In this document: in pieces, positions 45,424-54,059 of the stretch
Layout: every line of letters begins with the position of its first letter
Numbering within the stretch: the first letter of the stretch is position 1
Assembly (NCBI GenBank): GCA_003712055.1
Contig: RHLJ01000006.1
Location: 62,001-126,000, forward strand
Origin: Balneola sp.
GTDB taxonomy: Bacteria; Bacteroidota; Rhodothermia; Balneolales; Balneolaceae
Length of the DNA stretch: 64,000 nucleotides
Direction of reading: 5' to 3'
The notes under the pieces: generated by a model
Databases searched by the model: none
What the model was told of the DNA's origin: nothing
Seen by the model: only the letters and a program-made list of their open reading frames with translations
Position numbers and translations under genes: made by a program

Positions 45424-46908
45424 CTAAGAAAAAGAAGCGATAAGTTCTGACTTCCTAATTTTTCCAGTTTGAGTTTTGGGGAGTTCGTCGATGATGAACA
45501 GCTCTCTCGGTAATTTGAAATTGATGAGCTCTCCCTTAAGTAAATCTCTCATTTCTTCGAGGCTTGGATTTTTTCCATTCGACAGAGTTACAACAGCTGT
45601 TATTTTTTGACCCCATTCTTCATCCGGTAGTCCAACAACTGCCGCTTCTTTGATAAATGGAAGCTTTTGAATCGCCTGTTCCACTTCAACGGGATTCACA
45701 TTTTCCCCTCCGGTGATTATTAGATCTGTACGCCTTGATTCAATAAATACCTGGTCAAAGGTATTCTTGTGTCCATAGTCGCCGGTATTAAACCATCCGT
45801 CTTTATCGAAACGGTCCTTATTGTCTTTTTTATAGTAATAACCGTCAAATACTTGAGGGCCTTTTAGCCAAATTGTACCCGATTGATTTCGTTTAAGTAC
45901 CTTCCCACGATCATCCCTGATTTGTAATTCATTGGGTGGAAAAGCCTTTCCTACACTTTTAATTGGGATATATACTCCGGAAGGTGCAGAAGTAGGGTTA
46001 GCAGCAATTTGAGCACAGGTTTCTGTCATCCCATAAGATGAAACCACAGGTATTCCTCGTTCTACCGCCTTTTGGAGCAAGCCTGAATTCACAGGGCCTC
46101 CTCCTAGTAAAATGGCTTTAAAACTTCTATGGGTTTTAAAGAGAGGATCGTCCAGTAACCGCTTGAGCATAGTAGGAACTAACGAAGCTGCCTGGAACCG
46201 GGTATTCTCTCCAAGGAATTCCTTAATCATTTCTTCATGGAATACATCCATTCGGTAGATTGCTGTTCCGTAAATAAGCGATCGTAATATGATTGAAATA
46301 CCACCAATGTGATTAAGAGGGAGGCAGAGTAACCAGAAATGGTTAGGATCGGGTTTAAAATTCTTTGCGGACGATTTCGCCGCAGCAAGCATCTGCTTTC
46401 TTTTAAGTGGTACAATCTTTGGAGAACCTGAAGTACCGGAAGTGAAAAAGTAGCCAAACACTAATTGGTCTTTGATCTTAGTCTCATCAGGTAGTTTAAG
46501 ATTTCTTATATCAAAGGTGAAAGCATTGAGGAAGAAATTCTCATCCATTTGAATGACATCATCGCCCATTAATCGATTTCTATTTTTCGAGTCAGAAAAG
46601 ATGAGTGTGGGACTGAGTTCCTGTATCTGTTCTTTGAGCTTTTCAGTAGGTAGTTTTGGATTTAAGGGAATAAAGGGGATGCCAAGTTTCCAGCAAGCGG
46701 CTATCGAGAAGATGAGTAAATCAGAGGATTCGGAGAGAAAGGCGATAGGCCATTTAATGGAATCAGATTTTTTCTCTACTATATCTTTGAAGAAGGCAGT
46801 GAATCGGTCAAGATCACTATAAGTATACATTCCATGCTGAGAGGTCAAAAAGACCTGTTGCGGGTTTGTTTTCCTAAATTCAAAACTATGTAATCGAGAC
46901 CTAAACAA
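45424..46908 (-). CDS. menE: o-succinylbenzoate-CoA ligase
   Basis: A 494-residue acyl-adenylating enzyme with the AMP motif YFFTSGTSGSPKIVPLKRKQ, the adenylate motif SSYGMTETCAQI, hinge FNTGDYGHK, and C-terminal LPKTQTGKIRKSEL with the catalytic lysine. The menE assignment comes from its place directly after menC and menA (one base apart from menC). It activates o-succinylbenzoate with CoA in menaquinone synthesis. Its length of about 490 residues fits MenE rather than the long acyl-CoA synthetase at 5073. Confidence 0.92.
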   Translation of the reverse strand: MFRSRLHSFEFRKTNPQQVFLTSQHGMYTYSDLDRFTAFFKDIVEKKSDSIKWPIAFLSESSDLLIFSIAACWKLGIPFIPLNPKLPTEKLKEQIQELSPTLIFSDSKNRNRLMGDDVIQMDENFFLNAFTFDIRNLKLPDETKIKDQLVFGYFFTSGTSGSPKIVPLKRKQMLAAAKSSAKNFKPDPNHFWLLCLPLNHIGGISIILRSLIYGTAIYRMDVFHEEMIKEFLGENTRFQAASLVPTMLKRLLDDPLFKTHRSFKAILLGGGPVNSGLLQKAVERGIPVVSSYGMTETCAQIAANPTSAPSGVYIPIKSVGKAFPPNELQIRDDRGKVLKRNQSGTIWLKGPQVFDGYYYKKDNKDRFDKDGWFNTGDYGHKNTFDQVFIESRRTDLIITGGENVNPVEVEQAIQKLPFIKEAAVVGLPDEEWGQKITAVVTLSNGKNPSLEEMRDLLKGELINFKLPRELFIIDELPKTQTGKIRKSELIASFS

Positions 46909-47982
46909 TTAGCACACTTCTTTTAATTGAACTAGATCAATTGGGTGGCCTAATCCGGGTTCACATTCATTGAGTAAATATCTTCCATTCTCAATATGCT
47001 CAGAACTTGAATATGATTCATAAAAAAATGAACCAGTTCCTAGTCCATGGGCAAAATTGGTTGAGCCGAGACCAGATGCCAAGACCGATGTGACCTTCCT
47101 CCCAATAACTCCGTCAAGGGTTGTTGTGAAGACAACTACCATGTTATGAGAATTGGCAAGTTGTTTTGTTACGTTTATTTCTTCGAAAGAACCAAATAAA
47201 GCTGGTTTTATAACAATCAGATCGCAGCTCTTATTCTCGAAAATCTTGATAATGTTGTCTTTGTTAGCCAGTGATTCATCAGCAGCAATTGGGATCTCCG
47301 TTCTGTCACTTACCCACTTTAAATCAGAGATGTTCTCAGCAGAAACGGGTTGCTCGCAATACTCAATATTTAAGGACGAAAGCTGATTAAGAAGCGTAAC
47401 TGCTTCACCTTTCTCCCATGCCTGGTTGGCATCAATCCTTAATTTAATATCAGGATAATGATCCCTCAATGAATAGAGTACTTCTTTCTCTTTCTGAAAA
47501 TCCTTTCCCACTTTTACTTTAATAGTTCTAAACCCTTCTTTGATCTTCAGTTCAGCTTGATTTAGAGCCTCTTCGGTAGTTTGCATACCAATGGTTGTAT
47601 TGCATAAAACCTGGTTTGTTCCTTTCCCAAATAATAATTCCTGAAAAGGGATCTTCTGTTGTTTTGCTTTTAGATCATGAATTAATGTATCTATTCCAAA
47701 TAATAGGGAGGGATAAGGATGAGAGTTCGATAATTCGTTTAGTAATTCATCATAATTTTCACTGTCAATGAAGTCATTAATTAAGTTTCTATTAGATAGC
47801 AGTACTGATTTCACTTCAATCAGATTGTCAATGGAAAAGCCAGGTAGCGGGGCTACTTCTCCATAGGCTCGTAATCCATCCTTTTCATAAGTGATGATAA
47901 TTCCTTCCCGAGACGCGAAATTTCCCATTGAGGTTTTAAAAGGCTTTTTTAAAGGAGTGATATAAGAATAATAGCTCAGCAT
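46909..47982 (-). CDS. menC: o-succinylbenzoate synthase
   Basis: A 357-residue enolase-superfamily protein. Visible active-site blocks: TIKVKVGKD with the KxK lysines, LRIDANQAW with the first metal Asp, EYCEQPV with the second metal Glu, IAADESL with the third Asp, and DLIVIKPALFGS with the second lysine. It dehydrates SHCHC to o-succinylbenzoate in menaquinone synthesis. It sits between menA and menE with zero or one-base spacing, so the three form a compact operon. Confidence 0.93.
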   Translation of the reverse strand: MLSYYSYITPLKKPFKTSMGNFASREGIIITYEKDGLRAYGEVAPLPGFSIDNLIEVKSVLLSNRNLINDFIDSENYDELLNELSNSHPYPSLLFGIDTLIHDLKAKQQKIPFQELLFGKGTNQVLCNTTIGMQTTEEALNQAELKIKEGFRTIKVKVGKDFQKEKEVLYSLRDHYPDIKLRIDANQAWEKGEAVTLLNQLSSLNIEYCEQPVSAENISDLKWVSDRTEIPIAADESLANKDNIIKIFENKSCDLIVIKPALFGSFEEINVTKQLANSHNMVVVFTTTLDGVIGRKVTSVLASGLGSTNFAHGLGTGSFFYESYSSSEHIENGRYLLNECEPGLGHPIDLVQLKEVC

Positions 47983-48870
47983 TTAAGTGAGAACAATGCC
48001 TATTGAGAATAAAATTCCGAAAAGCGCCATAAACTGCGCAGTTTGAGCCAGTACCTTATTCAGGTGAGGTTTATGTGTCTCTATCCAAACCTTTTTAGTA
48101 TGCATAGCTGCTAGTGGCAGCAACAAGAAGGGAAGGAAAATCCATGCACTATAATCCAACTGAAAATAAAAGTGCGGGGGAATGGCAAAAGCAAGTAAGA
48201 GCATAAACAGGTACTCCCACTTTAAGGCAGTTTCTCCAAAAAGAACCCCAAGGGTACGTTTTCCTGCTTTTGCGTCTTGTTCTACATCTCTCAAATTGTT
48301 GATTACAAGAATATTCGTACATAGTGCCCCAACTGCTAACGAAGCCCAAAACGAAGCCTCGGACCATGCAAGTGCATTCACATAATACGTGCCCATTACC
48401 GCTACAATTCCAAAAAAGATGAAAACAAAAATATCGCCTAACCCATTATATCCAAGAGGGTAGGGGCCACCTGTATAGAGAATCCCAAACACAAGAGATA
48501 GGATTCCAATGATTAATACTGTCCATCCCCCAACCCAAACCAGATAAAGCCCAAAAAGAAAAGCTAAACTCATAGTTAAGATGGTTGCTCTAAGCATAGT
48601 TTTTGGCGAGATAAGTCCGGAGGCAGTAGCTCTTTCGAAACCAATTCGCTCTTCAGTATCAGCTCCTTTAACAAAATCGAAATAATCATTTGCGAAGTTG
48701 GTGCCAATTTGAATTAAGAACGCGCACAAAAATGCAACGAAAGTAGCACTTGCTGAAAGTACTTGATCTTGCAAGGATAAAACTGCTCCAACAAGCACGG
48801 GAGTAAAGGCTGCAGTTAGTGTTTTTGGGCGGGCAGCGTCTACCCAGATTTTAAAAGTTGATGAAGACAA
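47983..48870 (-). CDS. menA: 1,4-dihydroxy-2-naphthoate polyprenyltransferase
   Basis: A UbiA-superfamily membrane protein of about 295 residues. The first Asp-rich motif is NFANDYFDFVKGAD and the second NNLRDVEQDAKAGKRTLGVL, with eight or nine hydrophobic segments. It attaches the isoprenoid chain to DHNA in the inner membrane to give demethylmenaquinone. The start is chosen at a TTG (48870) giving SSSTFKIWVDAARPKTLTAA, the usual MenA N-terminus, with AAGAG seven bases upstream. An in-frame ATG at 48975 would add 35 unremarkable residues. menA, menC and menE are consecutive; menF, D, H and B are not in the window. Confidence 0.9.
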   Translation of the reverse strand: MSSSTFKIWVDAARPKTLTAAFTPVLVGAVLSLQDQVLSASATFVAFLCAFLIQIGTNFANDYFDFVKGADTEERIGFERATASGLISPKTMLRATILTMSLAFLFGLYLVWVGGWTVLIIGILSLVFGILYTGGPYPLGYNGLGDIFVFIFFGIVAVMGTYYVNALAWSEASFWASLAVGALCTNILVINNLRDVEQDAKAGKRTLGVLFGETALKWEYLFMLLLAFAIPPHFYFQLDYSAWIFLPFLLLPLAAMHTKKVWIETHKPHLNKVLAQTAQFMALFGILFSIGIVLT

Positions 48871-49012
48871 AAGGCTCTTTTTTAGACATTTAGAATGTGG
48901 ATAAATATAAAAAGGATAGAAGTTTTTATGTGAAGCTAGTTTTAGTGTTTTTGCAATTAATATAGACGTATACAAAAGGGCGACTCGTTTGAAATTAAAA
49001 AATAATTAAAGC

Positions 49013-49094
49013 AAAAGCGCTTTTCAGCCTATCTAATTAATATGTGGATAAATATTGGTTTAAATTAATTGAGTGTTTTAGTAAAAGTGCTTTA
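49013..49094 (+). promoter_or_regulatory. candidate operator pair upstream of glutamine synthetase
   Basis: A perfect 12-bp palindrome AAAAGCGCTTTT (49013-49024) and a related AAAAGTGCTTTA (49083-49094), exactly 70 bp centre to centre, lie 116 and 46 bases before the ATG. The second overlaps TATATTTA (49093-49100), a one-mismatch -7 box, which would suit repression. The same motif occurs upstream of amt. Confidence 0.45.
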
Positions 49095-49139
49095 TATTTA
49101 CGGTCATTTTTTTGCACTAACCTACAAACAAATTCAAAC

Positions 49140-50153
49140 ATGGCATTCTCAAAACTTGAATACATATGGCTTGACGGGTATAAACCTACCCAAAGCCTAA
49201 GAAGTAAAACCAAAATTGTATCGGACTTTAGCGGAAAACTGGAGGATTGTCCGGAATGGTCATTTGATGGAAGTTCTACTGAACAAGCTGATGGTAGTAG
49301 TTCAGATTGTTTATTAAAACCAGTAGCAATTTTCCCTGACCCTGAAATTAAGAATGGCTATTTAGTCATGACGGAAGTATTAAATGCCGATGGTACTCCT
49401 CACGAATCAAACGGACGGGCAACTATCGAAGATGAAGACGATGATTTCTGGTTCGGTTTCGAGCAGGAATACTTCTTAATGGACCCTGAAACCCAACGCC
49501 CACTTGGTTTCCCACTTAATGGTTACCCTGAACCACAAGGCCCATATTACTGTGGCGTTGGTGGCCAAAATGCTTTTGGTCGCGCATTTAAGGATGAGCA
49601 CCTGGATATTTGCCTTGATGCAGGATTAAATGTAGAAGGAACTAACGGTGAAGTTGCTGCAGGTCAGTGGGAATGGCAAATTTTCGCAAAAGGTGCGCAA
49701 TCTGCTGGTGATCAAATTTGGGTAGCACGTTATCTCATGGAAAGACTTTCTGAGAAGTATGGTGTTTACATCGAATATCATCCCAAGCCACTTGGCGATA
49801 CTGACTGGAATGGTTCAGGTATGCATGCAAACTTCTCAAACGAATATATCCGAACTGCTGGTTCTAAAGAAAAAATAGAAGCTGTTTGTGAAGCTTTCCG
49901 TGATGTAGTTGAGGAGCACATTGCCGTATACGGTGCACACAACGAGCAACGCTTAACCGGTAAGCACGAAACTCAATCTATTGATCAATTCTCTTATGGC
50001 GTTTCTGATCGTGGAGCTTCTATTCGAATTCCTATTTATACAGCTACCCATGGCTGGAGCGGATATCTGGAAGATAGACGCGTAGCTTCTAATGCAGATC
50101 CATACAAAGTAGCTGCTCGAATTATCAAAACAGTGAAAACTGTTACCGGATAA
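49140..50153 (+). CDS. glnII: type II (eukaryotic-type) glutamine synthetase
   Basis: A 337-residue protein of the GSII class: KLEYIWLDGYKPTQSLRSK at the start, PEWSFDGSSTEQADGSSSD, WFGFEQEYFLMD, YCGVGGQNAFGR, GEVAAGQWEWQI, WNGSGMHANFSNE and GVSDRGASIRIP. It makes glutamine from glutamate and ammonium with ATP in the cytoplasm. The bacterial type-I adenylylation site is absent, as expected for GSII. The ATG at 49140 is chosen because GSII proteins begin close to this point. A GTG start at 49044 would add 32 non-homologous residues. It is followed by a strong terminator and preceded by two palindromes shared with amt. Confidence 0.95.
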   Translation: MAFSKLEYIWLDGYKPTQSLRSKTKIVSDFSGKLEDCPEWSFDGSSTEQADGSSSDCLLKPVAIFPDPEIKNGYLVMTEVLNADGTPHESNGRATIEDEDDDFWFGFEQEYFLMDPETQRPLGFPLNGYPEPQGPYYCGVGGQNAFGRAFKDEHLDICLDAGLNVEGTNGEVAAGQWEWQIFAKGAQSAGDQIWVARYLMERLSEKYGVYIEYHPKPLGDTDWNGSGMHANFSNEYIRTAGSKEKIEAVCEAFRDVVEEHIAVYGAHNEQRLTGKHETQSIDQFSYGVSDRGASIRIPIYTATHGWSGYLEDRRVASNADPYKVAARIIKTVKTVTG

Positions 50154-50178
50154 AACTTTCTTCTTATCGAAGTAGAAC

Positions 50179-50215
50179 AAAACCTCACTTTCAAAAGAAG
50201 GTGGGGTTTTTTATT
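50179..50215 (+). terminator. intrinsic terminator after glutamine synthetase
   Basis: Stem AAAACCTCAC / GTGGGGTTTT (one G-U pair) followed by TTATT. It ends 12 bases before the csaA start. Confidence 0.85.
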
Positions 50216-50226
50216 GTTCCTCAAAA

Positions 50227-50565
50227 ATGAAAGAAATTACCTGGAGCGAATTTGAACAAGTAGAACTAAGGATTGGTACTATAATTGAAGCTCATGATTT
50301 TCCTGAAGCCAACAAACCAGCGTATAAACTCATTGTAGATTTTGGAGAAGAAATAGGTACACGTAAATCTTCCGCTCAAATAACAGATCATTATTCCCGG
50401 GAAGAGCTTATTGGAAAACAGGTGATAGCGGTAATCAATTTTCCAAAGAAACAAATCGGGCATTTCTTATCAGAATGTCTGGTTACCGGTTTTTATGATG
50501 AAGAAGGGAAAGTAATACTAGCCACTCCGGATAAATCAATAAAAAATGGAGTAAAACTAGGGTAG
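50227..50565 (+). CDS. csaA: CsaA-like tRNA-binding protein
   Basis: A 112-residue protein with the CsaA/EMAP-type tRNA-binding domain: FEQVELRIGTIIEAHDFPEA, PAYKLIVDFGEEIGTRKSSAQ, IAVINFPKKQIGHFLSE and the C-terminal GVKLG. CsaA is a small dimeric tRNA-binding/chaperone-like protein connected with protein export in B. subtilis. Length and blocks fit the family throughout. It stands alone after the glutamine synthetase terminator. Confidence 0.9.
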   Translation: MKEITWSEFEQVELRIGTIIEAHDFPEANKPAYKLIVDFGEEIGTRKSSAQITDHYSREELIGKQVIAVINFPKKQIGHFLSECLVTGFYDEEGKVILATPDKSIKNGVKLG

Positions 50566-50665
50566 AGAGAATTATTCCGATATTTTCTTGGTTAAGAGCC
50601 TGTCGCTCAGAAACATAACTCACAAGAGTAAGTAGAAAGCGGTATTTGTAAACACTAGTCGAACA

Positions 50666-51109
50666 ATGGTCAAACATATAGCAGTATTTTTAGTTTTGGT
50701 TGTCTCATTAAGTATGAGCGCTATTGCACAGGAACTCCCTGAATATTCAAACTCATCTGTTTTTAAGCTTCAAATTGAAGGGTTAAAAAAAGCGGAAGGA
50801 GAGATTCGAATTGCAATGTTCAATTCAAAAGATTCCTACACAAAAGATCCGATTCATGCTGTTGTAATTACAGTAGACAGTACGCTAGTAGAGTGGGAAG
50901 TTGACGGGCTACCTTTCGGAGAATATGCTATAGCAGTGTATCACGATAAGAATGAGAATGGGAAACTGGATACTAACTTTCTTGGAATCCCAAAAGAGAG
51001 TTATGGCTTCTCTAACAATGCGCGCGGCAGATTTGGACCTGCTTCGTGGGATGATGCACAATTCGTAGTTACCAAAGAAGAAGAGATTCATCTCATTAAG
51101 ATTAAGTAG
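50666..51109 (+). CDS. secreted DUF2141 protein
   Basis: A 147-residue protein with signal peptide (AVFLVLVVSLSMSAIAQ) and the DUF2141 hallmarks LKKAEGEIRIAMFNS, VEWEVDGLPFGEYAIAVYHD, KNENGKLDTNFLGIPKESYG and FGPASWDDAQF. DUF2141 proteins are small beta-sandwich envelope proteins of unknown function, common in Bacteroidetes and some proteobacteria. Monocistronic between csaA and a repeat-rich gap. Confidence 0.9.
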   Translation: MVKHIAVFLVLVVSLSMSAIAQELPEYSNSSVFKLQIEGLKKAEGEIRIAMFNSKDSYTKDPIHAVVITVDSTLVEWEVDGLPFGEYAIAVYHDKNENGKLDTNFLGIPKESYGFSNNARGRFGPASWDDAQFVVTKEEEIHLIKIK

Positions 51110-51114
51110 TAGTG

Positions 51115-51213
51115 CAACCTAGCTAGGTTGGTTGCGTAGCTCACTCCGCTTTATATAGGAGCTATTGGTTATTTGTTAATGGTTCACAAATAACCATTAA
51201 CAAATAACGCTCC
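51115..51213. repeat. complex palindromic element between DUF2141 and permease genes
   Basis: Two nested features. A perfect 16-base palindrome CAACCTAGCTAGGTTG lies at 51115-51130. A hairpin has 17-base perfect arms (GTTATTTGTTAATGGTT at 51168-51184 and its complement at 51192-51208) with loop CACAAAT. The long arms are bracketed by a further GGAGC / GCTCC pairing (51158-51162 with 51209-51213). No T-run follows. It looks like a small mobile or structured RNA-type element rather than a simple terminator. Confidence 0.65.
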
Positions 51214-51269
51214 GGGCAAGTAGGTAACAATTGTGTAATAGCTTATTGTACTTCATCTAAATCTACGGT

Positions 51270-52481
51270 ATGAGTTATTTTATAAAATCTGTTTTCATAG
51301 CCCTGCAAAATATTCGGGCTAACCCACTTCACACTTTCTTATCCACCCTGGGCATTATCATTGGAGTAGCTGCATTGGTTGGAATATTAGCCTTAGGTGA
51401 TGGACTTGAACAAACGGGAAGGGAGCAGTTAGCTCAGACTACTTCCCTGAACATTCTTCAAGCCCGGACCAATCAAACAAAAACAGTTGATAATGTAAGA
51501 GTTCGCATTGAGGATGCTCCAAGATTGAAGGTAGAACAAGCCCGAAGGATTCAAAGCGAATATAGTAAACGTGCTATTGTTGAGTTTGTGGCAAATGAAG
51601 CTACAGAAATTAGCTATGGAGACTCAACCCATGGCATATACTTCCAGGGAAATATGGAGAATGGACTCTCTTTTATAAACGACTCCCTGGCTTCAGGTCG
51701 GTATATTACCGAAACGGATATTTTGAATGGGGAAAAAGTTCTGGTACTAGGAGGGTACATTGCTGAAAAATGGTTTGAAAGTCCTGAAGAGATTATAGGG
51801 AAGCAGGTTGGTATAAAAGGAGAACAATTCGTAGTTATTGGACTTTTAAAGGAACAGGGAGAAGGAACTCCAAGAGCTTATGTTCCAATTTCTACTTTTC
51901 TGGATATAGTTGATGATTACCCGGTACTTAGCTTAAAAGTAACCAGAGCTGAAGAGATTCCTATAGTTGAAGAAGAATTAAAAGTATGGCTGGATAGTGA
52001 ATTTGAAGAAGGGCATGGAGCTTTTTCATTGATGTCGAACCGAGCTAGGGTAGAGCAATTTTCTCAGGGCATTCTCTTATTCAAACTGATTATGGGTGCA
52101 ATTACCGGCATTTCTGTATTGGTAGGTGGAATTGGAGTTATGAATGTGCTCCTCATTTCCGTTACCGAAAGAACGAAAGAGATAGGAATCCGAAAGGCAA
52201 CCGGAGCCAAAAAGAAAGATATCGTACTTCAGTTTATGGCAGAGTCGGTTACTGTATCCTTCGTTGGTTGTATAGCAGGCTGGGTAGTTGGTATTCTTGG
52301 GATCTTTATTTTTGTACCCATAGTGAATTCCATCGCTGATATGGGATTTCGCGCTGCTCTTGGGTTTAATACCGTTTTGATAATTCTGGCAGTAGCTATG
52401 GTTGTGGGAGTAGTGTTTGGCACTTACCCAGCCTGGAGGGCGTCACAGTTGGATCCAATCGATGCCATTCGGCATGAGTGA
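51270..52481 (+). CDS. MacB/FtsX-type ABC transporter permease, no ATPase beside it
   Basis: A 403-residue protein with one N-terminal membrane segment (NPLHTFLSTLGIIIGVAALVG), a MacB periplasmic core of about 220 residues, and a C-terminal FtsX domain with three helices. The latter carries GGIGVMNVLLISVTERTKEI and the typical end GTYPAWRASQLDPIDAIRHE. Such permeases act in lipoprotein release, peptide or macrolide export, or signalling, as mechanotransmitters with an ATPase. No ATPase gene is adjacent, so the partner must be encoded elsewhere. Confidence 0.88.
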   Translation: MSYFIKSVFIALQNIRANPLHTFLSTLGIIIGVAALVGILALGDGLEQTGREQLAQTTSLNILQARTNQTKTVDNVRVRIEDAPRLKVEQARRIQSEYSKRAIVEFVANEATEISYGDSTHGIYFQGNMENGLSFINDSLASGRYITETDILNGEKVLVLGGYIAEKWFESPEEIIGKQVGIKGEQFVVIGLLKEQGEGTPRAYVPISTFLDIVDDYPVLSLKVTRAEEIPIVEEELKVWLDSEFEEGHGAFSLMSNRARVEQFSQGILLFKLIMGAITGISVLVGGIGVMNVLLISVTERTKEIGIRKATGAKKKDIVLQFMAESVTVSFVGCIAGWVVGILGIFIFVPIVNSIADMGFRAALGFNTVLIILAVAMVVGVVFGTYPAWRASQLDPIDAIRHE

Positions 52482-52503
52482 TACTTCTCATGCTATTTGA
52501 TTT

Positions 52504-52605
52504 AACCCACCCCTCAATCCCCTCCAATGGAGGGGAGGCTTTTTACTTTAATTTTTTATTTAGATCAAAGAGTTCCCCTCTTGGGAGGGGATAGGGGAGG
52601 GTTAA
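52504..52605. repeat. interspersed GC-rich element, copies 2 and 3 in inverted arrangement
   Basis: Copy 2 (52504-52539) is in reverse orientation and copy 3 (52572-52605) forward; both match the element at 3858 over about 30 bases. Each contains a CCCCTC..GAGGGG hairpin, and the pair can also fold on itself across an AT-rich spacer. It lies between the stops of convergent genes, where it can serve as a transcription barrier. Confidence 0.75.
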
Positions 52606-52643
52606 TTATCTGGGAAAGGACAATACTTAAAGTTTTCCAGTGA

Positions 52644-54059
52644 TTATTTAATTATCACATTGGCATTTTGAGTGATGATTTCCATGGTTCCATTCCCGTT
52701 GCCGACGGTTCCGGTAACAATTCTTCGGTTACTGTACTCTGAAATCTGTTCGCCTGTAATGGTGAAGTCGGAATCTAATTTTCCATATTTGGTTTCAATT
52801 TTGACCTGACCATTAAACTTGGATTTCATAAATAATTCTACATTGCCGTAGTTCGACTTAATAAAGACATTCTCCATTACAGCAAGAGTTTCGATATCCA
52901 TATTCCCTGATTTGTTATCAATATTTAGATTAGCTCCTCTTAAGTTCCTGGCCGAAATAGGCACATATTCTCCTCTGAAGGTTAAATCCTTTTCAAGATC
53001 ATTAATGTAGAGTTTACCAGATCGATTGCTGATTGAGGCGGCGCCTTTAACTTTTTCTAAGTCAATATTGAGGTATTGGCCAGTTACCATCACATTCCCT
53101 TCTATATTCTTCAGATCTACATTAGCAGATCTTCCTTCTATTGAAGCACCTTCTGAACTGGTTATGTTTGAGGCATTTACGTGGGTATAATCTCCAACTA
53201 CCCGAAGGGATCTTGCAGAATTGAGAGTGATTTTTCCGCTTTTATTATCAATGCGAACGTCCCCGTCGATATTGGTTAGTTCATATTCAACATAAGGGCC
53301 ATCTCCGGTAAGCGATCCATTTATGTCGAAGGCATTCACAGCACCACTTCGATTTGTGATGTCCAGGTCTCCATCAACCTTTGAAATATTCATTTTTGAA
53401 TAATTGGCATTTACTTGAACGGCCCCTATAATTTCCTGTACATCAATGCTAGCCGAACGATTTGCAATAAAAAGCTCACCCTGAATATTCATTGCTACGA
53501 TAGAACCATAATCGTTATAGATTCGAACGGTCTGAAAGATATCTCTTGCTTTAACAGTACCACTTCGGTTTTCAACCTCAAGACCAAGTCGGATATTTTC
53601 GACTTCGATTTGAGAATACCTGGATCTAAGTCTTAAGAGAAGTTCCGAAGGGAGAGTGATTTCCAGGCGGTGTTCATCAACCCTGAAAGTCTCATTTTTG
53701 ATATTAATGTTGGGGAAGTCAACCTCAAATCGCGCCTCGCCACCATTCCGCTTTACTTCAGGGTCAAAATTTTCAAAATAGCGTTCATAGGCCAGCTTAT
53801 TCCCTTTGAAGTAGTATTTATAGCTTAGTTTCGTGCTATTATCTCCTTTAACTGTAATCTCCATTCCGGCATCAACCAATACTTCTAGTTGACTAATACC
53901 TTCAAGATCTACTTCTCCTTCTTTAGTACCATCCTGGAAGAATAAATCCATATTTGCCAGGAGGGCGAGCCTTTCCAGGCCTTTATCATTAGAATTCTGT
54001 GCAGAAAGGTTTAGAGAAATAAAAAGGACAGCTATAAATGGGATGATGATTCGTTTCAT
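52644..54059 (-). CDS. DUF4097-like exported beta-solenoid protein
   Basis: A 471-residue protein with signal peptide (IIIPFIAVLFISLNLSAQ). The body is a long parallel-beta pattern of about 20-residue rungs with recurring NRSG/NKSG turns: VENRSGTVKARDI, ITNRSGAVNAFDI, IDNKSGKITL, ISNRSGKLYI and IDNKSGNMDI. This is the DUF4097/adhesin-like style. It should sit in periplasm or on the surface. It is the third gene of a unit with an ECF sigma factor and a membrane protein, overlapping the latter by four bases; envelope-stress output is plausible. Ligand unknown. Confidence 0.8.
   Translation of the reverse strand: MKRIIIPFIAVLFISLNLSAQNSNDKGLERLALLANMDLFFQDGTKEGEVDLEGISQLEVLVDAGMEITVKGDNSTKLSYKYYFKGNKLAYERYFENFDPEVKRNGGEARFEVDFPNINIKNETFRVDEHRLEITLPSELLLRLRSRYSQIEVENIRLGLEVENRSGTVKARDIFQTVRIYNDYGSIVAMNIQGELFIANRSASIDVQEIIGAVQVNANYSKMNISKVDGDLDITNRSGAVNAFDINGSLTGDGPYVEYELTNIDGDVRIDNKSGKITLNSARSLRVVGDYTHVNASNITSSEGASIEGRSANVDLKNIEGNVMVTGQYLNIDLEKVKGAASISNRSGKLYINDLEKDLTFRGEYVPISARNLRGANLNIDNKSGNMDIETLAVMENVFIKSNYGNVELFMKSKFNGQVKIETKYGKLDSDFTITGEQISEYSNRRIVTGTVGNGNGTMEIITQNANVIIK

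Noticed and set aside
49044-49139. N-terminal extension of glutamine synthetase from a GTG
   Set aside because: The extra 32 residues match nothing in GSII proteins and cover the promoter region and second palindrome.
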